From: RYN-230 sp036497945
GTDB taxonomy: Bacteria > Actinomycetota > Actinomycetes > Streptosporangiales > Streptosporangiaceae
Reading direction: 5' to 3'
DNA: 64,000 nucleotides
Assembly: GCA_036497945.1 (NCBI GenBank)
Contig: DASXIN010000135.1
Location: forward strand, 1 to 64,000
Shown piece after piece: positions 60,171-64,000 of this stretch. How positions within the stretch are numbered: position 1 is the stretch's first letter; each line of letters begins with the position of its first letter. The notes below the pieces were generated by a model. The model was not told the DNA's origin. It saw only the letters and a list, made by a program, of their open reading frames with translations, and made no database searches. The translations under genes and the position numbers were made by a program.

Positions 60171-61079
60171 TCAGATCCCGTGCCCACGCTCGTGCAGCCG
60201 CCGCAGCACCGTGTCCGGGGAAACCACCCCGGACGCCACGGCGAGTGCGAACGGCACCCGGCGCTCGTGCCAGTTGCAGCGCAATGCCCGGCGGGTCCAT
60301 CCCCACGCCTCGGACCGGCGGCCCAGGCAGGCGTAGGCGAACGCGAGCTGCCCGTACACCCGGGCCGCTGCCGGGCGGCAACTGGCTAGGTCCGGATGGT
60401 GCTCTAGCATCCACCGCAGCGATGCTGCCTTGATCTCCCACTGCTGAGCGAAGTGCGAGGCGGCACCCCAGCGCACCCGGACCAGCGCCTGATCCACGTT
60501 CACGATCGGGTGCCTGCGGGCGGCGCGCAGCGCCAGGTCCCAGTCCTCGTTGTGACTGCCCGGGATCGTCTCGTCCAGTAGCCCGATGTCATTGACCAGG
60601 GCGGCCCGGCGCGCGAGGTAGGTGGACGAATGCACCATCACCATGCGGGACCGGAGCAGGTCCTGGTACGTCACCTCGCTGGTGCCCGCCAGCCGGGGGT
60701 TGGCGTGGCCGGCGTACTCCACGCTGATACCGCAACTCGCGAATTCCGCGCCGGGCTTGCCCTGCAACGCGGTGACCTGGGCGCGCAGCTTGCCGGGCAG
60801 CCATTCGTCGTCGTCGTCACAGAACGCGACCAGCTCGGTGTCCAGGGCGAGCAGCCCGCTGTTCCGCGCCCCGGCCAGACCGGGTGTGCGGGTATTGGCC
60901 AGCACCCGGACCTGGTCATCGTCGGCCAGGCTGTGGTCAGGCTCGCTCCGGTCGTGGACCACGACCACACGGAGCGGCCCCGGATAATCCTGGGCCCGCA
61001 CCGCGGCCAGCGCGATCCGCAGGTCCGCCGACCGGTTGTGGGTCGGCAGGATCACACCCACCGAGGGAAAGTCGCTCAT
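60171..61079 (-). CDS. Family 2 glycosyltransferase
   Basis: A 302-residue GT-A enzyme. GVILPTHNRSADLRIALAAV at the start, TRTPGLAGARNSGLLALDTE, and the DXD-like FCDDDDEWLPGKL motif define it. HNEDWDLALRAARR holds the ED base region. It adds a sugar from a nucleotide donor to the growing glycan on the cytoplasmic face. ATG 61079 overlaps the sulfotransferase 3 stop (ATGA). Confidence 0.9.
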   Translation of the reverse strand: MSDFPSVGVILPTHNRSADLRIALAAVRAQDYPGPLRVVVVHDRSEPDHSLADDDQVRVLANTRTPGLAGARNSGLLALDTELVAFCDDDDEWLPGKLRAQVTALQGKPGAEFASCGISVEYAGHANPRLAGTSEVTYQDLLRSRMVMVHSSTYLARRAALVNDIGLLDETIPGSHNEDWDLALRAARRHPIVNVDQALVRVRWGAASHFAQQWEIKAASLRWMLEHHPDLASCRPAAARVYGQLAFAYACLGRRSEAWGWTRRALRCNWHERRVPFALAVASGVVSPDTVLRRLHERGHGI

Positions 61080-62035
61080 CGCCCTCCCTTGATGTAGCCG
61101 TACCGGGTGAGCAGCGGAAGAGTGAGCCCGGTCACCAGCCGCCGGTGGCCGGCCGGCAGTGCGGTCTGCCATCTGACGTCGGGCCGGATGGGGATCCGCC
61201 CCGAGTCGAAGCGCACCGGATTACCGGACGCGGTGTGTGCGGGGCCGAGTTCCGCCCACCGGTCAGCCGCGCCGCCGCGCACGAACTGCAGTGCGGCGGG
61301 GGTGGTCTCGATGCCGACGAACGACGCGATATCCTGCACGGCCCGTTCCGGGTCGCGCACGAAGTCCTCGTACCTGATCCGCAACAGGGGCACACCGAGG
61401 CGGGCCAGCCCGTGCAGGGCCAGATTCTGGGTGTTCCACTGCACCGCCGCCGTCCTGGGACGGTAGACCGTCATGTAGCTCTGCCCCGCCGCGTCCGGGC
61501 GGGCGACCTGCCGGCTCCAGGAGTAGGCGACCGCGCGGCTGTCCCGAACCACGTGGACGACCCGGAGATCGAGGGCGGGAGCGGCGCGCAGGCAGAAGGC
61601 CAGCGAGGCGTGCTTGCTGGAGTCGACCACCGCCTGGCACCCACTCACCTTCTCGATGGCCTGATAGAGCCGCAGATAGTACGAGACGTATTCGTCGAGC
61701 GCCTGCTGGAAGGCCGCGGAGCGGCGGGACCGGGCCAGCGCCGGGATGTGCCGGGTGCGGTCTACCCGGCGCTGCAGGGCGGTGAGGCGGTCCACGTCGA
61801 GTAGTTCCCAGCCACCGAAAGCCACCTCGCCGACCTGCCGCCAGAACTCACAATCGTGAAACGGCGCGCCGCACCCGCAGCGCTCACCGGCGGAAACACC
61901 GCGCCGCCACAGATGGGTGACCTCCCCCACCGAGCGGATGCCCGGAATCTCGTTGAGCATCCGTTCGATGAGGGTGGTCCCGCTCCGGCCGAGCCCGCCG
62001 AGGTAGATGATGCGTGGTCCAGCGTGCCCGGTCAT
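61076..62035 (-). CDS. PAPS-dependent sulfotransferase 3
   Basis: A 319-residue sulfotransferase. IIYLGGLGRSGTTLIERMLN is the 5'-phosphosulfate loop and VVHVVRDSRAVAYSWSRQVA the 3'-phosphate site. CGCGAPFHDCEFW near residue 53 and VVDSSKHASLAFCLRA are typical of a bacterial subfamily. The third such enzyme in 6 kb, on the opposite strand from the others. Confidence 0.87.
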   Translation of the reverse strand: MTGHAGPRIIYLGGLGRSGTTLIERMLNEIPGIRSVGEVTHLWRRGVSAGERCGCGAPFHDCEFWRQVGEVAFGGWELLDVDRLTALQRRVDRTRHIPALARSRRSAAFQQALDEYVSYYLRLYQAIEKVSGCQAVVDSSKHASLAFCLRAAPALDLRVVHVVRDSRAVAYSWSRQVARPDAAGQSYMTVYRPRTAAVQWNTQNLALHGLARLGVPLLRIRYEDFVRDPERAVQDIASFVGIETTPAALQFVRGGAADRWAELGPAHTASGNPVRFDSGRIPIRPDVRWQTALPAGHRRLVTGLTLPLLTRYGYIKGGR

Positions 62036-62048
62036 GAACGTCCCGCTG

Positions 62049-63440
62049 CTAGTAGGGGAGGAGACAGATGCCGGCGTGCCCGTAGTCAGGCTTGCCAGTC
62101 GAGGTGAGCCCGCAGTTGTTCGTGTTCGACGCGTTGTCGCTGGCGATCCACAGCCCCGCGCTGGTGATCAGCATGTCGTCGGCACCCAGGCCACGGCCCC
62201 GGGTCGGGTTGTAGGTGAGCAGCCCGGTCGTCGGCGACAGGCCCTCCATGCCGGGGGCGTTGATGGCGCCCGGGCCCTTGGCGTCGCAGTCACTGGCGTT
62301 CTGTGACCACCGCTCGTGGCCGCCGAAGTAGGCGGTGCTGCCGTCGGCGGCCGTCGAGTACAGCGAGTCGCAGCCCGTGTAGTTGACCCACAGGTGGTGC
62401 ACCGACGTCTGGGTGGCCGGGAAAGCGGCCGCGACGTCGCACAGCCCGGTGCGCGGCGTTGCCCCGGTCGGGTAGCCATTGGGGTGGTACCCGGTGGTCC
62501 CGATGTAGATCGTCGAGTCGTCCGGCGACCACGACGCGGCCTGGAGGTAGAACGGCTCGACGGTGGCGCACTGGTAGGGGTAGGCGTTGCTGCTGCCATC
62601 CCATTCCGGCGAGGTCCAGGGGGTCACCGTGGCGGTCGTGCCGGTCAGGTTGAGCATGAAGATCTGCTGCCGGGGCAGCCCGCCGACCGAGGTGAAGTCG
62701 CCTTCTACCAGGTCATACTGGCCAGAGTGGCTGAGCTGCTGGTTGTAGACCCTGGTCCCGTTGTTCGGCGCGTAACTGTAGTTCCCGGAAATGTTCAGCG
62801 CGAGGAACCCGTCGTCACTGCCGGTGCTCGGGTTCAGGCTGGCCATGTAATGACGGCTGCTGCCGTTGACCGAAGTGAAGTAGCCACCGGTCAGGATGTG
62901 GTTGTTCACCCCGAGCAGCGTCTCCACCTGCCCATTGGCGCTGTGCTTGAAGCTGGTGACGACCGCGCCGGTGGACGTGTCCACCTCGGCGATGTTCGAG
63001 ACCGAGGTGCTGCCCACCTTGCTGAACTTCCCGCCGATGTAAGCGTCCGAGCAGTTGGAACCGCTGAATGCGATCGAATTGACCACTCCGTTCACGTTCG
63101 GGTTCCAGGATGTGACGGCATATGGCTTGGTGGCGCTGAAGCTGAAGATGTTGTCGCGCGTGTACGTCGTGCCATGGCTGCTGATCGATGTGAAGCGGCC
63201 GACCCCGTACATCGTGCTGCCGCACTGAACCAGCTGCCTGACCTGCTCGGTCGTGCTGGTCTTCGCCAGTTGCGGCGTGCCGGACACCGGGGTCACTGAG
63301 GGTGGCCCCCCTGCCACCGCCATCGCGGGGGCCGCCAGGCTAGCGGTCACCAAGCTGCTCGCAACCAGGCCGCCCGCGAACAAGCCAGCCCTTTCTCGCC
63401 AATGAATCAAGGTCCCCACCTGCTCCGCTGATGATCTCAT
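62049..63440 (-). CDS. Secreted beta-propeller-like repeat protein
   Basis: A 463-residue exported protein. An N-terminal signal peptide (RAGLFAGGLVASSLVTASLA … APAMA) is followed by repeated blocks such as YIGGKFSKVGSTSVSNIAEV, LTGGYFTSVNGSSRHYMASL and VEGDFTSVGGLPRQQIFMLN. These are the GGxFxxVNG repeats of extracellular actinobacterial propeller proteins. ATG 63440 gives the best signal peptide; the frame is open to 63506. Role unknown, perhaps a surface partner of the polysaccharide. Confidence 0.75.
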   Translation of the reverse strand: MRSSAEQVGTLIHWRERAGLFAGGLVASSLVTASLAAPAMAVAGGPPSVTPVSGTPQLAKTSTTEQVRQLVQCGSTMYGVGRFTSISSHGTTYTRDNIFSFSATKPYAVTSWNPNVNGVVNSIAFSGSNCSDAYIGGKFSKVGSTSVSNIAEVDTSTGAVVTSFKHSANGQVETLLGVNNHILTGGYFTSVNGSSRHYMASLNPSTGSDDGFLALNISGNYSYAPNNGTRVYNQQLSHSGQYDLVEGDFTSVGGLPRQQIFMLNLTGTTATVTPWTSPEWDGSSNAYPYQCATVEPFYLQAASWSPDDSTIYIGTTGYHPNGYPTGATPRTGLCDVAAAFPATQTSVHHLWVNYTGCDSLYSTAADGSTAYFGGHERWSQNASDCDAKGPGAINAPGMEGLSPTTGLLTYNPTRGRGLGADDMLITSAGLWIASDNASNTNNCGLTSTGKPDYGHAGICLLPY

Positions 63441-63693
63441 CCGATACATGAATACATCGGCAATGTACGCGGATGAAGATATCAGCTCGGCCGGGCGGAT
63501 GCCCATAGTTCATCAAATGTTTCTGGACATCTGAGGCCCAGTCGTTATATGGGGCCAGTGGACACGTAATGATTACTCTGCCGTGAGCGCCGGTATATGG
63601 GCATCACAAAGCGTCACAAGTGCAAACTACTGGCCAGAAGCAGCGATGCCGCGCTTCACCAGCGGTGTGCCCGCACAATTGCAGCGAGGATAT

Positions 63694-64000
63694 TCAGTGC
63701 CCTTCGGTAATCATCACGGCACCTACGGTGGCATTTGTCGCCTCGTCAATCAGGATCATGCCGCCGGTCTGCCGGTTTCGGGCGTACGGATCGCAGAACA
63801 GTGGCTGAGTCAGCCGCATGGTGACCCTGCCGATCTCATTCAGGCCGAGCCGGTCGGCTCCTTCGTCCCGGTGCAGGGTATTGACGTCGAGCCGGTAATG
63901 CAGGTTACGGACGATGGCTTTTACCGTCCGGGTGCTGTGCTTCACGATCAGCCGGTCGCGCGGCGCGAGCGGCCTGGCGTCAGACATCCAGCACACCATC
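63694..64000 (-). CDS. cysN: Sulfate adenylyltransferase large subunit CysN, C-terminal part
   Basis: Only the last ~101 residues are in the window; the start lies beyond the right edge. IVKHSTRTVKAIVRNLHYRL, DVNTLHRDE, LGLNEIGRVTMRLTQPLF, then DPYARNRQTGGMILIDEATN are the EF-Tu-like domain 3 of CysN. CysN with CysD makes adenosine phosphosulfate from ATP and sulfate; a fused or separate APS kinase would then give PAPS. The protein ends without the CysC fusion. Confidence 0.93.
   Translation of the reverse strand, partial: MVCWMSDARPLAPRDRLIVKHSTRTVKAIVRNLHYRLDVNTLHRDEGADRLGLNEIGRVTMRLTQPLFCDPYARNRQTGGMILIDEATNATVGAVMITEGH

Noticed and set aside
1..64000. CRISPR arrays, rRNA genes, prophage or toxin-antitoxin modules
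   Set aside because: No regularly spaced direct repeats, rRNA-like blocks, phage structural genes or convincing toxin/antitoxin pairs were seen.

Overview
The window is high-GC DNA with many GTG starts and many 4-nt stop/start overlaps. It carries a 14-subunit complex I operon, menaquinone genes, KorAB, glycogen genes and a Tat lipoprotein. Together these point to an aerobic, menaquinone-using actinomycete (Actinomycetota, probably a Streptomyces/Streptosporangiales-like lineage); I cannot name the genus from sequence alone.

Layout. (1) 1-6193: the tail of an IS transposase, then glycogen genes (glgX, a stand-alone CBM48 protein, glgB on the other strand) and tRNA-Tyr. (2) 6385-12623: a YajQ-like protein; a reduced second set of complex I genes (nuoB-, nuoC- and nuoI-like); divergently from these, korAB (2-oxoglutarate:ferredoxin oxidoreductase) and a crotonase. 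(3) 12732-19504: a PHS-type MFS transporter, a tiny membrane protein, a Clp-N protein, a ParA/ribbon-helix-helix pair, a MinD-like ATPase and hypothetical genes. (4) 19555-27342: an FCD-type GntR regulator and a GalD/PrpF-type tautomerase, divergent from a complete branched-chain-amino-acid-type ABC importer (SBP, two ATPases, two permeases). (5) 27431-46770: a respiratory block on the minus strand: polyprenyl diphosphate synthase, nuoN to nuoA, a MenJ-like reductase and MenG. A perfect Rex-type operator lies just upstream of the menJ-like gene, so redox control by NADH/NAD+ is likely for menJ-nuoA-N. (6) 46821-47704: wreckage of an S9 peptidase gene. (7) 48178-64000: a polysaccharide locus with chain-length protein, DUF3048 lipoprotein, O-antigen ligase-like protein, flippase, PAP2-like protein, kinase-fold protein, three sulfotransferases, TagA/WecG glycosyltransferase, GH26-like protein, GT2, secreted beta-propeller protein and, at the edge, the end of cysN (ATP sulfurylase large subunit).

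The most interesting reading of region 7 is a dedicated pathway for a SULFATED cell-surface or exported polysaccharide: CysN feeds PAPS synthesis, three sulfotransferases use PAPS, and the Wzx/Wzy/Wzz-like set exports and polymerises. A second notable feature is a family of about 55-90 bp G/C-run hairpin repeats, six copies in this window. Two sit between convergent genes, three form the C-terminal tails of nuoE, nuoI and nuoJ in the same reading frame, and one is inserted in frame inside menG. A third is the small nuoB2-C2-I2 module facing korAB, with CRP-like and other palindromes in the shared promoter region.
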